Assembly: GCA_031472005.1 (NCBI GenBank)
Contig: PZJY01000002.1
Span: forward strand, 3,782,001-3,846,000
Origin: Tetracladium setigerum
Lineage: Eukaryota > Ascomycota > Leotiomycetes > Helotiales
Length of the DNA stretch: 64,000 bases
Direction of reading: 5' to 3'
Positions 39,796 to 51,756 of the stretch are shown in pieces. The position numbers were made by a program, and so were the translations under genes. Each line of letters starts with the position of its first letter. Position 1 is the stretch's first letter. The notes below the pieces were generated by a model. It did no database searches. It saw only the letters and a list, made by a program, of their open reading frames with translations, and was not told the origin of the DNA.

Positions 39796-39877
39796 GGCCT
39801 GAAGCAGGGATTGAACCTGCGACCACATACACTTTAGTTAACCCAAAGCATGTATTCTACCACTGAACTATCCAGGC
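39796..39877 (-). tRNA. tRNA-Pro (anticodon UGG) with a short intron
   Basis: On the minus strand a full cloverleaf folds. The acceptor GCCTGGA pairs with TTCAGGC and the D arm is GTTC...GAAT. The anticodon stem CATGC pairs with GTATG, and the T arm is GCAGG-TTCAATC-CCTGC. The anticodon loop opens with TTTGGG, which puts UGG at positions 34-36. About 10 extra bases between positions 37 and 38 form a canonical-site intron. The internal B box GGTTCAATCC is perfect. The acceptor stem is unlike the usual GGGCG-type proline tRNA, so the isotype is likely rather than certain. Confidence 0.82.
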
Positions 39878-41307
39878 GAAGGAATGAGCCTGTTTGGCTT
39901 GTTGTGAATTGAGTTGGTCTATGTGGATATATGTAAAATATGGAGGGGGACGATGAAAGATGGTCGGTGAGATGACTCAGCTGCCGGGTTCCCTTGCGGC
40001 GGTGTGAGTGAGTTTTGATTTTTGATTTGTGAGAGTGTATTGTATGACTTTTCTGGAGAATCGTAAAATTAGATTTAGATAAATTTGCAAAGTGAATTGA
40101 ACGCTCGTGTAGTATTTATGTCTAGAAAGTTGGAGACGGGAGCAGCTTTGGATTGATTTCTGTCGTCTAAAGTCCGGATAAACTCCGCTTCCGGGGTTGA
40201 GCATGAGACTTTGACTAATTGCACTTCCTTTGCCAACCGCTTAAAAGTACTAATATGTTGTTATTATAAAATCATTAAAGATCTGTAATTAAAAGCTCTC
40301 AAAAACTGTATGTTGCAACAGGGAACCGGGAACTGCACCACTATTCTCCATGTTATTCAGTATGTTAAACGAGTCTAACGAAAAGGTTCTAGAACCGAGG
40401 TAGGGCTGACAAGGGTTTGTTACCGCGGGGGTTTACTCCACAACTTCCTTTTGCATATACCACTTTACCATCAAGTTAAATCTATCTGCACATATGTGCC
40501 GTGCCGGGGAAGCCTCCCATTGGGAGTGCCGGCCCGCAAGCGTACGGCAATGCTTTTGTCGACCCCTCTTTCTTAAATTCTCTCATTTCAGCTCCACAAG
40601 ATCTCCAAAACTGACAAGTCTACTACCATTTGCAGACCGCCTTACGCCAGCATCTCTAGTCACTTCCAATCAATCTAGATCAAGAGGAAGATCTAGCAAC
40701 CTTCGCTACTTTCTCACGAATAAGAGTCGTCAACGTTGCTCAACTATATCACGCATTAACTATTGATTGCTGCAAGCAGTTGTCTCAAAAAGTCCAGACG
40801 AACTTCTTACCCCGCCATGACAACTGATCTCAGCGAGCAAAAGATTATCACGCCTCCTCAGTTGGAAAGTCGTGACGACACTGACTGCAGTCATGCCGGT
40901 GAGATTGAGACGTTGATTCGTCCCCGCAATATCATTTCTGGTGTTTAGAATATTACCCGTCAGCTGAAGACGTCCAACGGTCCAAGAAATATGATCGAAT
41001 TTCGGTGGAAGAACATCGCTCTCTGAGTGGGTTGTTTTTAGGCCGATTGAAGGCCGACTGATGCTCGAGAATGGTGATTGACTGGACTTCAGGATTGGCA
41101 ATTGCGTGGCTGATGGACACAATGGCTGACGACAACCCACGCGATGGTGTGGGACACATCGCGATGGGAGAGGGAGGGGAAGGCGGGGACGATGCATATG
41201 TATAAAACTGCAGTCTCTTTGCAACATTTCGCATCCATATAGTGCAAATATTCTGATATCCAAATCTCAGAATCAAGAATTTACCATATTCCATTCATCA
41301 CTCAACA
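39878..41307. other. intergenic, tyrosinase upstream region
   Basis: A 167-codon frame on the minus strand (40760-41263) overlaps the tyrosinase promoter. It shows no domain and I do not support it as a gene. Otherwise nothing beyond the TATA-like box near the right end. Confidence 0.5.
41201..41207 (+). promoter_or_regulatory. TATA box of the tyrosinase gene
   Basis: TATAAAA lies 107 nt before the start codon and is the only good match in the proximal upstream region. Confidence 0.45.
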
Positions 41308-43756
41308 ATGGCGAACGCTCAGGAAGTAGCAGCCACCGGTGTAGTGGTTGGAATGAAAGAATTGACAGGAGAAGTACACCCAAGAGTTGATATCGATGTC
41401 TTGCTTGTTTCAAAACCAGACACGTTCAACCTGTTTCTCCAAGCCCTGGCAACATTGCAAAAGAATCCAAAACTTCTTGGATACTATCAACTTGCTGGCA
41501 AGCTTAAATCCGCTTTCACAATGGAGTCATTTCCTGACTATTGACAGGTATTCATGGACTTCCAACCAACAGCTGGGATGAGGTTGGCAAGAAATTCAGT
41601 GACGCTAATTATGGCTACTGTGCGCATGGAGTTTTGATCTTCCCAACTTGGCACAGGCCATACTTGTCACTTGTCGAGGTGAGTGCTATCCACTCCATGA
41701 GCCTTTCGGGCTTCGACACTAACACAAACGCAGCAAACAATCTACCTCGAAATGGTCAAGATTGCAGGAAAGTACGAAGAGCCACATCGAAAAAGGTATC
41801 TCGATGCCGCCAAAGTTTTTCGTCTTCCATACCTCGACTACTTCCGCCCACGCGATGGCGAAGTCAAATTTCCTGGCGTAGGACGGAACCCTCGCCAAAC
41901 TTCGTTCCCGTACAACTTCCGACTGCCTGATATTTTGAATGAGAAGAAGATTGCACTCCGACTCGCGCCCCGCGATGAGTTGGTCCATGACATCGACAAT
42001 CCCCTCTACACTTTTAAGTTTTCTCAAGAAAATGGGCAGCTTCCCCAAAGCAACCAGGATTTCATAGTAAGTCTTCCAGCACTGCAGTACTCCTCCCCCT
42101 TCTTACATCTTAGATAGACACGGCTAGGATACTCGACTTCTCAAACAGTGAGATATCCGACAGATAGTAATTCAACAACCCATGGCCTCCAAGCACTCAG
42201 CAATGCACTCAACTCCGGAAGGGAAGGAAGAAATTCTCTGACTCTCGCCCTTCTCCACTCTCAGCCTTATGGGCGACTTGCAACAGTGGCGTCGGATTCT
42301 CTGGCAAAAGGAGACATTACGACCTTCTCTTCTCGAGCAGAAGGAAATGGGTCACTCGAAGGCTCTATTCATGGAAATTATCACAATCTCATTGGTGGCA
42401 ATGGCCACATGGGGACTCCTATCTTGGCATCATTCGATCCAGTGTTTTGGTTTCATCATTGGTATAAGAATCCCTCCTCATGCAAAACAGTCTGGGTGTT
42501 CTAACAACCTCCATAGTCAAGTGGACCGCCTATGGGCGTTCTGGCAAGCATTCCATCCGAAAGAATGGTTCCCCAAACCACAAGTCGGACAGCTAGCTGA
42601 AAACCATAAAGATCTCTTACCATTCTACAAGTCACGCTCAGGACCTGGAAAGGGAATCTTCTACAGTTCGGATGACTCCAAAGCAACGGAACCTTTCGGG
42701 TATGTCTACGACGACTTTGTCGGGATCGACCCCAGTGATATTCCAGCACTTCGGAAACAGATTGACAATAAGTACACCTGGGCTAGCCGAACACCAGCTC
42801 ATCCAAATTTTACCGAACCTCCTTCCAATATGCTTCCGTTGAAAGTACGATCGACACACTTCTTTTCGCAGGAAACCGCCAATGGATCAACAAACTTCTC
42901 TCGCAAAGCTGCAAAACCAACTGACTCCTCGACTGCTCATGGGAGTGCGGTCGCCGATTCCAAGGCAGGTGAATCCGCTGGTTTGGCGAGCGGATTCATC
43001 TCCAGTGTGCAATCAACCTTGGAGTCAGTTCCAATCAAGTTGCAAAGCGTCCTGGCCACAACATCCGAGATTCCTCCCAAGATCGATTCGACATTCGACA
43101 GAGAGTGGTACGTGGACTCTGTTGTGCAGCGGTAAGTCTCGTAATTTCCTCTTCCTCTTCCGCTTCCGCTTCCTCGTCCTCTTCCCCTCAAAGCACACTA
43201 ACACCACCTTCCCAACCTCAGAGCAGCAGCAAATGGCCCCTTCACAATCTACTTCTTCCTCTCCCTCTCAGGCGAAATAACCACTGATCCCACCAAATAC
43301 GGCCAATCTCCCCACCTCGCAGGTCTCAACCACATCTTCGCCGCACCTCGCGAAACATGTACCAACTGCGGCAATTTGGAATCAGAAGGACAACTTGCAT
43401 CAGACACCAGTCCCATCACTCCATTGTTGCTGGATTACCTCGAGGCAGCCGATAATGGGCTGGAGAGTTTGAGACCGGAGCATGTCAAGCCTTTCTTGGT
43501 GAAGCATTTGAGATGGAGGGTCGTTTATGTGAGTTGTTCCCTTTTAAGTTTTTGACTTCGTGTTTGGGTTTGGTGAGAGGGTGGCTAATGATCGGTGTAG
43601 CCTGGGAATGTCAAGGAGGATCCGAGAGCTGTGCCGGATTTGAAGATCAGTGTTAGTGCGAAGGTTTATAACCAGGATGGGAGTAGGACGTTTGAGAATT
43701 ATCCTGAAGTAGTGCAGGAGATTTTGAGGAATGCCAGTTCTACTGCCAGTGCTTGA
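41308..43756 (+). CDS. Tyrosinase (polyphenol oxidase)
   Basis: Type-3 copper monophenol/diphenol oxidase that makes o-quinones for melanin-type pigments. Exons are 41308-41497, 41548-41678, 41734-42066, 42118-42461, 42517-43131, 43222-43528 and 43601-43756, 691 aa in all. CuA ligands are H66 (GIHGLP), H90 and H99 (TWHRP). C88 in YCAHG is the Cys that forms the thioether to the second His. CuB ligands are H303 and H307 (IHGNYH) and the His pair 331/332 in FWFHHCQVDRLW. A Ser/Thr-rich linker follows, then a long C-terminal domain that in this family caps the active site until processed. There is no signal peptide, as usual for fungal tyrosinases. Intron 1 (41498-41547) uses a GC donor. Confidence 0.93.
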
Positions 43757-44024
43757 TTGCGCTTAGTTGTGTCTTCTAAGAGGCATATCTGTGCAGAAGA
43801 ACCGAAGATTGGGAGCCAACAAGAGAGCACAAAAGTAACAATTGAATAAGAATCTGACAATATTCCATGTTTTGCGGCTTTGCCAGTATTTACTTCTCTC
43901 TTTAGGCTGGAAAATTTCACATTCGGTTTCTCCTCTGTGCCGTGGCATCCAAATTCATCTTCAGTTATGAATTTGCCCCCCAAAAAGTTGTCTATTTCAG
44001 GACAGACCAAAATTTTTGCATGTC

Positions 44025-44804
44025 CTAGTTACAGCATTGCAGGAGAATGGCAATCGTTGTCATAATCAATATTGCCGATGAAAGATCCATTCCCCCGCCC
44101 AATATCGATCCCGAGGAAACCACGCCCGTAGGAGTAGTAGTAGAAGATGATTGGAGCTGAATAGAAGCCGAAGTTTGAGCAGATGTGCTCTGATTATTTG
44201 GGTTTGAAGTGGTTGGTTCCGCTGACAGGCCTGTAGAGGTAACAATAGTGACACTCAACTGTGAGCTTGTCGACTCAGGATCATCTTCAGTCGTTGGCTG
44301 AGACTGAGAGGACGACGTAAATGTTGAAGGTGCCACAGTGGTGATCGATTTGGAACTGGTGGAACCGGAAGACGTGGCGCTTGGAAGAAGATTTGCACTC
44401 GTTGTAGCGCTGGGTACGTCTTTTACGGCATCCTGAACAATCTCAAATTGATGACTCTGTGCAATAATTGAAGTATATCTGCCGCCCTCATTCCTCATGA
44501 AATTGATCGCGTAAAGCCTTCCGGACGGAACGACTACGTCTGTGATAGGTCCATAGGTATATTCTCCATCGGCAAGATTCACGCTTTGCGCTATCGTCAA
44601 TTCGTATGGCGGAAATACGGTCCAGCTTGTGAGTCGAATGAGTGCTGTCTTTGGATCAGATGTGACTGTGTCCCAAGTGATGGTGTTGGGTTGAGAAAGG
44701 TTGATAATCACAGGAGTAGAGTCTGGGTAAGTAATTCGAATAGATGCCGCGTGATCGATGAAGGCAAGCCCTGCCAAAAGATAGAGGAAGATTTTTGCCA
44801 TCAT
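44025..44804 (-). CDS. Kre9/KNH-like GPI-anchored cell surface protein (second of three)
   Basis: Intron-less gene for 259 aa, counting from the ATG pair MMAKIFLYLLAGLAFIDHA, which gives a clean signal peptide. The frame is open 11 codons further upstream, but that start would bury the signal. The KNH-type beta domain follows: SIRITYPDSTPVIINLSQPN, TITWDTVTSDPKTALIRLTS, and the closing SIIAQSHQFEI. A long Ser/Thr stalk of about 100 residues and a hydrophobic GPI signal (SSAILIMTTIAILLQCCN) complete it. It converges on the tyrosinase gene and is tandem with the third family member. Wall-associated function is by family only. Confidence 0.85.
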   Translation of the reverse strand: MMAKIFLYLLAGLAFIDHAASIRITYPDSTPVIINLSQPNTITWDTVTSDPKTALIRLTSWTVFPPYELTIAQSVNLADGEYTYGPITDVVVPSGRLYAINFMRNEGGRYTSIIAQSHQFEIVQDAVKDVPSATTSANLLPSATSSGSTSSKSITTVAPSTFTSSSQSQPTTEDDPESTSSQLSVTIVTSTGLSAEPTTSNPNNQSTSAQTSASIQLQSSSTTTPTGVVSSGSILGGGMDLSSAILIMTTIAILLQCCN

Positions 44805-45102
44805 ATCCAAGAGTTTTAGGGGTCGTTTTACGCTCAAACGTACATCTGTTCATCCTGCTGTATGGGGGAAAGAGCTGAGAATTCAAGATGATTTTCTTCT
44901 CATTCTATTTGCTCGACCGGGTAATGTCCGAATTTGGTTCATAGAATAAGGAATTGATCCATAGGCTAGGAAACTGACATGGTCTTCAAGAGCGAGCAGA
45001 CCAAGCTTTCAACACTTGGCAGCCAGGATGTTCCAAGATTAGGTGCCCGCCCGATTTGGAAGGTCTGAAAGAGACCGAAGAATCCAATTGCTTGAAGATC
45101 TT

Positions 45103-45726
45103 TCAGGACAGAAAATTTGCAAGAATGATTAACGACAGAGCACACATAAAAGCACTGAGGCTCATGCCGCTAGTCAAGAGCACTCGAGATGAAGTAGCAG
45201 ATCCTTTATTTGGTGAAGAACTTGGGGACGGAGTACTAATCGATGAAGTACCAGTCTGCGACGTCGTCGTCGGCACACCACTCGTCTGAGAACCCGTTGA
45301 CGCAAAGGTGGATGAAGCAACATTCGTACTCCCACTCACATTCCCAGAAGAAGTCGCATCTGATCCACCGTTTCGACCGCCCTCAATACTGAAAGAAGAA
45401 GAAATTGCCAAAATCTCAGTCGAATCAGACTGCCAGAACTCGAAATGGTACTCATGTCCGCTTTCAACTCCAAGCACGAATTCCCGACGAGTAGTGTAGG
45501 ATCTTTCTGCGATCTCGACTCGATTTGCGACGATGATAACGGATCCGTGAAGGTCTTCTTTGATGAGTACGATCTTGCCGATGGTTGGGTCGGTCGTATT
45601 TCTTTCCCAGGTGATGATGAGGGGGTTGGAGAGGTTGATGATGGTGTTTTCCGCTGCTGGGAATGTGAATTTCACAGCTTTGGTGAGTTGGCTGGAGAGG
45701 AGAATTAGGAAGTAAAAGAGATACAT
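45103..45726 (-). CDS. Kre9/KNH-like GPI-anchored cell surface protein (third of three)
   Basis: Intron-less gene for 207 aa from the ATG that begins MYLFYFLILLSSQLTKA, a good signal peptide; the frame is open for 25 codons further upstream. The beta domain reads VKFTFPAAENTIINLSNPLI, then ITWERNTTDPTIGKIVLIKE, ending ILAISSSFSIEGG. A Ser/Thr/Gly stalk and a GPI signal (GMSLSAFMCALSLIILANFLS) follow. It sits 298 nt upstream of the second member, same strand, same layout and both without introns. A local duplication is likely, although the proteins have diverged strongly. Confidence 0.85.
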   Translation of the reverse strand: MYLFYFLILLSSQLTKAVKFTFPAAENTIINLSNPLIITWERNTTDPTIGKIVLIKEDLHGSVIIVANRVEIAERSYTTRREFVLGVESGHEYHFEFWQSDSTEILAISSSFSIEGGRNGGSDATSSGNVSGSTNVASSTFASTGSQTSGVPTTTSQTGTSSISTPSPSSSPNKGSATSSRVLLTSGMSLSAFMCALSLIILANFLS

Positions 45727-48242
45727 AGTTCCTATGTCTTTTAGGATGATTCTGTGGGTTGGTTTTTCAAAGTATAAGTGAGGGGAGATATGAAAATGCA
45801 ACTTCAGAAAAACAAGGAAGGGGAGGCATCAACGCCGAGCCACTAGTATTCACAGCCCAGCTCGCTTCCATTCAGCTGTTGTTGATTTGGGAGTGACATT
45901 ATTTTGGAGAATCTGTTAAGTGAGGATTTTATTTAAACAAGTAAGCGTTATAATTGTCGAAAACAACCGTATTCTACACATAAATATCTCTTTCCCTTTT
46001 ATTCAAACAAGACTACTTCGACACTGTATTAGTCAACTCGTTTCTCCCCCACTTCCTCATATTCCTGGTGATCCTTGAGATAGTCTGCTCCATAGGACTC
46101 TCGTACCTCCCCAAATCAACATCTGACGAATCTTAGAGCCAAGGATGCCTATTTCCACTCGCGAACACGGCAAAAGGACATCCTTGAAATCGTGTTCAAC
46201 ACAAAGCTTGAATGCTGGTTATACTCCAAGATTGATCGTTTCAGTGCTTGCCTTCTTTGTACCGTGTCAATTGTCAAGCAATACATTTCAGAAGTGCGCT
46301 CCTACTGGCAGTCTAGCAATACCCCTCTGCTCTCAAAAGTAGAGCTAATCGTTCAACTTCTAGGCACCTCATGACATTCAGTAGATCAATGACCCCATCC
46401 AGGTTCTCGTGGAAGCTGTCTGATCACCCAAGATGTCAAAGAGCTCAAACACCAAGGAGCACAACCTTGCCTCTCCTTTCTCGCTTCTTTGAAAATTGGT
46501 CTTGGCAATATACACAGCTTTGTGTAATGTACCAGGAGACGAAGGGAGAAACGACGACAAATAGAAAATGACTTAAACAATCAGATCGTAACCCAATTAT
46601 CACGTTTCTCTTTGAATCCGAAATACATACATTGCTCAAACACATGACTTTTCCGTACTATACAAAAGTCTTTTCTTGTCGCGTGACGCTGCTCATTTCC
46701 TCCACTGAATCGACAAACGACTAGTGGGGACTTCTTTGCCCATTTGACTGTCCTTTGCCTTTCCAAATCTTCAGGCATGCAATCTTACGGCCAGAGCAAA
46801 GTTCATGTAAGATCTCACCTGATGATTGGCTGCATACTTGGAGTTGAGTTCCGATGAGCTGCACAAAATGGTATCCCACATTCTGGAGAAATGCAAACCC
46901 CTCTTTCCCACCTGCCGCTCGGGAGTTGAGTTTCATCGCCTGTCATATTACAGTATTTGACACTGTTCCACATTACTCATTGCAATAGTCCATCTGCGAC
47001 ATACTTCCAACACATATTCCGTGCAGTAGCATACTTTTCCAAGACTGAGTACAGTAGTGCCACACCCAGCCGGATACTTGCATCCGCTAAAACCCCATCC
47101 TTGACCCGGCGACCCAATACCACTGCTTCAAAATGGCGCTTTCCCACATGATCCCACTCGGGCACACCGGGAGTTGCTTTAAACATTCAAAGCAAGAGGT
47201 ACAATGACGAGCAAGGCTCGAGTCTAGAGGACCTTGCACTGCAAGGCTCTAATTGACGAGATACCAGTCTCTCAGTGGCGGGATGCAAAGTTCTCAGTTG
47301 CAAACTTTCTGCAAGGCTGAAAAGCCTCAAAATCCAAAGTGGAAGAATTCGAGATTTGGGAGAAGAGGTATGAAAGAAGGCATAATATGCACATGCGACC
47401 GTCGAGTTTGGTACCAAAGGTGGGAGGCCAGATACCAACCATCGGTGAAGAGCCCAGACGCATGCAACAGATTATCCTCAAGTCATGACAGCCCAAAAGA
47501 TCCAATCACCCTCCTCTGATCTGTTGGCACATGCGCAAAAAATTGGGAAGGAGTCCTGCATCTTTGGTCAGTTCTCATCGACAAAAGCGAGATTGGCGTG
47601 TGCTGGATGTCCAGCTTCGGACTTGATGTGTTGTTGAGGGGGAGATTGGAGAGATTTCAAAGTGTGAATGCCTGGCGAGGTGGATCGCTTAACCGCAAAG
47701 GGGAAAGTTGAGGCCATCATGAACTTTTTGGATTGGGCGCAAGAAACACGACAACAATACAAATTTCGAACTCAATATAGATGTTGATGCGAATCGGATT
47801 GAGTGTTGATATGAAGACCGAGGGCAGGATAGAAGGGAAGAAAGGGGATGAATTATATATAGGCAGAATTGTTGTGGCCTGGCGCATATTCACTCACCTT
47901 TGATAAGCAGGGGCTAGAGGTGGCATGGCACTATTGCCCATTTTGGAGAGCGAGAGCACGACATCTCCAAAATCACGAAATCCATCGTGACTATTCTTTA
48001 TGAGGGACTCGTCTCCCCTCCTTCCGGATGATTGACCGCCGTTTTAGGATTTGGCTAGTATTAAGATTTTCTTCTTTTCCTGCGTATATCTCCATCCTCG
48101 TCTCCTTCTCCTTCTCCTTCTCCTTCTAATCTCCCTTTCTGTCTGCTGTTTGTTATCTATTTTCTTTCTCCTTTTCTGTCGACTCTCTCAACCAGCACGA
48201 CAACACCACGAAAAGATACCAAGAAAGGTACAGACCGTCACG
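45727..48242. other. intergenic region with scattered unassigned frames
   Basis: About 2.5 kb. The minus strand between 46.4 and 47.76 kb has several frames of 50-85 codons, for example an ATG-led one at 47720 beginning MMASTFPFAVKRSTSPG and one ending at 46977. I could not join them into a spliced gene and recognise no family. The right end carries the sulfatase promoter. Confidence 0.4.
48101..48127. repeat. CTCCTT hexanucleotide microsatellite
   Basis: About four and a half copies of a pyrimidine hexamer, part of a CT-rich tract in the presumed 5' leader of the sulfatase gene. CT-rich leaders are common in fungal genes. Confidence 0.8.
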
Positions 48243-48363
48243 ATGGCTCCCGATTTGAACACAATGCCGTCTTCGCCAGCGCTCAATACCACAAGGGGAG
48301 CGCCTCTGCCCCACCACCCCACGAGCTGCCTCCTCTAACAAGCAATACAATATCCTCTATATC

Positions 48364-50024
48364 ATGGCAGACCAGCTTGCGGCGCCCCTTCTCAAGATGC
48401 ACAACCCCGATTCCGTCATCAGGACCCCCAATCTCGACAAACTGGCTGCCGGGGCCGTGGTGTTTGATCAAGCATACTGCCCCTCTCCTCTATGCGCCCC
48501 ATCTCGCATGTCTATGGTAACTGGTCAATTGCCTACCAAGATTGGGTCCTACGACAATGCAGCCTCGATCGATCCAGGTGTTCCTACATATGCACACTAT
48601 CTGCGGGCCGCGGGCTATGAGACAACGTTGGCGGGGAAGATGCACTTTATTGGGGAACAATTACATGGATATGAGAGCAGGTTGACCAGTGATATTTATC
48701 CTGGTGACTATGGCTGGGCTGTGAACTGGGAGGAGCCAGATAGACGATTGGAATGGTATCATAATGCCAGTTCAATTGAGCAGGCTGGACCCTGCGTCCG
48801 GAGTAATCAGTTGGATTATGACGAGGAGGTCATGTACAAGTATGTTTTTTTCTTGAAAGCCTAACAAGATTTGAACTAAAGAACAACAGGTCGAAGCAAT
48901 TCCTCTATGATCATATTCGAAAAGGTCCAAACAAGCGTCCTTTCTGTATGACCGTCTCCCTCACTCATCCACATGACCCGTATACTATCGAACAAAAGTA
49001 TTGGGACATGTATGAGGATGTTGAGATTAACCTCCCAGATGTGACCATTCCTCAGGAGAACCAAGATGCTCACTCTGTACGCTTGTTGAAAGTCTGTGAT
49101 CTCTGGGGTAAAGAATTCACACCTGACCAGATCAAGAGAGCTCGACGTGCATACTACGGAGCAGTCTCTTACGTTGATGACTGCATTGGAAAACTTCTCC
49201 AAACTCTTAAAGACTGCCGTTTGGACGAAGACACCATTGTTGTCTTTAGTGGTGACCATGGTGATATGTTAGGCGAAAGAGGGTTGTGGTACAAAATGTC
49301 ATACTTCGAATCCTCCGTCCGAGTTCCCCTTCTAGTCCACCACCCAGCAACACTTACTCCCCACCGAGTAAGTGCCAATGTCTCCACACTTGACATACTC
49401 CCCACACTCGTCGATCTCGCAGGTACGAAACTCTGGCCCGGTCTCCCTATCGACGGCACATCCCTCCTCCCTCATCTCGAAAACCGCGAAGGAGGCTCCG
49501 ATACCGTTTTTGCCGAATACTGCGGCGAAGGAACCGTAGCACCACTCATGATGATCCGTCGCGGCCCATGGAAATATATCACTTGCCCTGCCGACCCACA
49601 TCAACTGTACAACCTCATCACGGACCCAAAAGAGCTCGTAAACCTCGCACTCCTGCCCCCCAAACATCCTCTTATAACTGCAGAAATCTCCGAAGCTCTA
49701 GCAGCCTTCGTGGCCGAAGCAACGGCAAAATGGGACATGACTAAAATCACCAACGACGTCCTAGTTTCTCAACGACAGAGGAGATTGGTTTGGTCCGCAT
49801 TGAAAGTAGGACATTTCACGAGTTGGGATCACAATCCTATTGATGATGGGAGAGAGAAGTACATTAGAAGTCACATTCCACTCGATGATTTGGAGTTGAA
49901 AGCCAGATTTCCGCCTGTCGATCATAAGGGGAGAGAGTTGGCAGTTGGTGGTAGTTTGGGTGGGTCCGGAGCCGGAGGGATGGGAAGTGTGGTATGTGAC
50001 CAGGCGGGAAGTCATGGTCAATAG
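48364..50024 (+). CDS. Sulfatase, choline-sulfatase type
   Basis: Releases sulfate from choline-O-sulfate or a similar ester. Exons 48364-48839 and 48890-50024 give 536 aa from this ATG. The sulfatase signature LCAPSRMSMVTG starts at residue 43, and C44 is the residue converted to formylglycine. Choline-sulfatase hallmarks are GKMHFIGEQLHGYESRLTSD, DIYPGDYGW, SGDHGDMLGERGLWYK and RRLVWSAL. This start loses the first beta-strand: in the same frame upstream the bases read KQYNILYI, exactly what should precede MADQ, yet that frame has no ATG. A well-placed ATG at 48243 (MAPDLNTMPSSPALNTT) is one base out of frame, and a C4 run at 48309-48312 lies between. The true N-terminus is probably 48243 with a one-base error or mutation. 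The tail is Gly-rich and longer than usual. Confidence 0.88.
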
Positions 50025-51756
50025 GTAGTTGTGTGTGTCTTACCGAGTGCGACTACTTTACTTGGACGGTGAGTGTTTGTTGTTTTGTGGATAGGTTGGG
50101 ATTTTCAACTTCCCCTCTTCCTCTTTTTCCTCACCCTCTGGCGCGTAACTGGAATTCTTCTTCCTCGTTTCAGCGGGCGGCGTTTTGCATGGCGTATACC
50201 TCTTTTGTTTTCTTGGTTGCCTTTTTCATCGCATGTAGTCTTTGTGTGGAGTTGGGATTTCGATGCTATGTGTCTGATGTTGTTGCTCTTTGCTATATTC
50301 TTTGGTTTTGGGTATTGAGTGTGGAAGGGGCGGAGAAATAGCAACTTAGAAATTGGAAAAACTTCACTTAGCTAAAAAAAAAACAATGATAACACTTCAA
50401 AACTTCATATTTTCATTACTGCTTCAACGAAATGTGCTGCGTAGGTAGGTAGTTTTGGGGACATTCTAAAGCTGCTTTACCCTTGTATGTCCCATCTCAT
50501 TTAATCAACACTTGAACAGTTCACCGTTCAACCAACTAAAACATAACCAAACTTTTATTCAAACTATCCCTACTGTATCAGTGTAACGGCAACAGCTGCT
50601 TATTGTAACCCGGAACGAGGGCGGTTCACGATCCAACTTTCCATGCATTTACCTCCCTTCTAACCAACCAACACGTCAAGGATGTACCATTCCAAAAACC
50701 TGGAACACTTCCAAACTTCTTCATATATGTTGCATACATCTTCAATCTAACATATCCCAATTAAAAGAATGAGTATACTATACGCTGCGACTTAGCTTTA
50801 GCTGACAACCAGTCGACTAACGAACGACCATATTTCACCATCCAGAATGTATAACTTATCAAATTAGAAGCATACACAGTACACGAATTTTCAGCGCCGT
50901 GAAACATTCATTAAACCCAAGAACCGAGTAATATGCGCCGAGTCATGGCGCAGTTTGTAGATGAGAACGAGGAATATCAGGAGTGATGAGACAGTGGAGT
51001 TAATGCTTGCCGGCACCGACTTTATGGGAAATAAAAAAATATAACTATTAATAACATACACACATACTTGATACCTCACTCAATTGCTCACTAATGAAAT
51101 AATATAAGACCAATCTCTCATTTCTTTTCTCTAATGCTTTCTTTTCTTACTCTCATCTTACCTCCCCTTCTATCCACTGCTCCCCTCTCCCCTTGTAAAA
51201 GAAAGTAGTCTAAAGTCCTCTCTCTCCTCCTCTCCTCAATCCATTTCCACCCTAAAAAAGAGTCCAAATGGCCTCCTCTTTCCCCTAATACAAAATCGTC
51301 CAAGCATCTCAGCCCGAATAACTGAACTATCGACAAAAAGTCCAAAAAAAAGCAAAATAACATACAACAGCAGGGATTCGCTGGTGGTCACCCACCCAAC
51401 TACTAATCTACCGATTTGAGGCTTATGTATGGCAGAGCGGACGGGATGCCCAGTTTTCCTCAATCTATGGTCGTATGTATCAGCTAACCTGTTAAGTAGA
51501 ATATATGTACTGTACAGCACTGTACAGCTGGGTGTATCACGTGGCAATGCATCGTCCTTCTTGATCGCTGCTATGCCAAAAGAAGCTAGGCAATACTTAG
51601 TAATATCGTAATATTACCAGACATAAAAATCATTATACATACAGGAAATAAACCTAAGCTCTTGTATTCGCTTTGCCTAATGCCTAGGTATTTTCAGTTT
51701 GTACTCCAGTGTCAGTGAGAGATTAGACTTGTCTGAGCAAATAGATATAGGCCATA
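50025..51756. other. gene-free intergenic region
   Basis: About 1.7 kb, A/T-rich in places, with only short frames. No motif or RNA gene recognised. Confidence 0.55.

Noticed and set aside
40760..41263. 167-codon minus-strand frame upstream of the tyrosinase
   Set aside because: It overlaps the tyrosinase promoter and has no recognisable motif or splice partner.
46145..47762. Cluster of 50-85-codon frames on the minus strand, considered as exons of one gene
   Set aside because: I could not find junctions that join them in frame and recognised no family, so it is reported only as an unassigned region.
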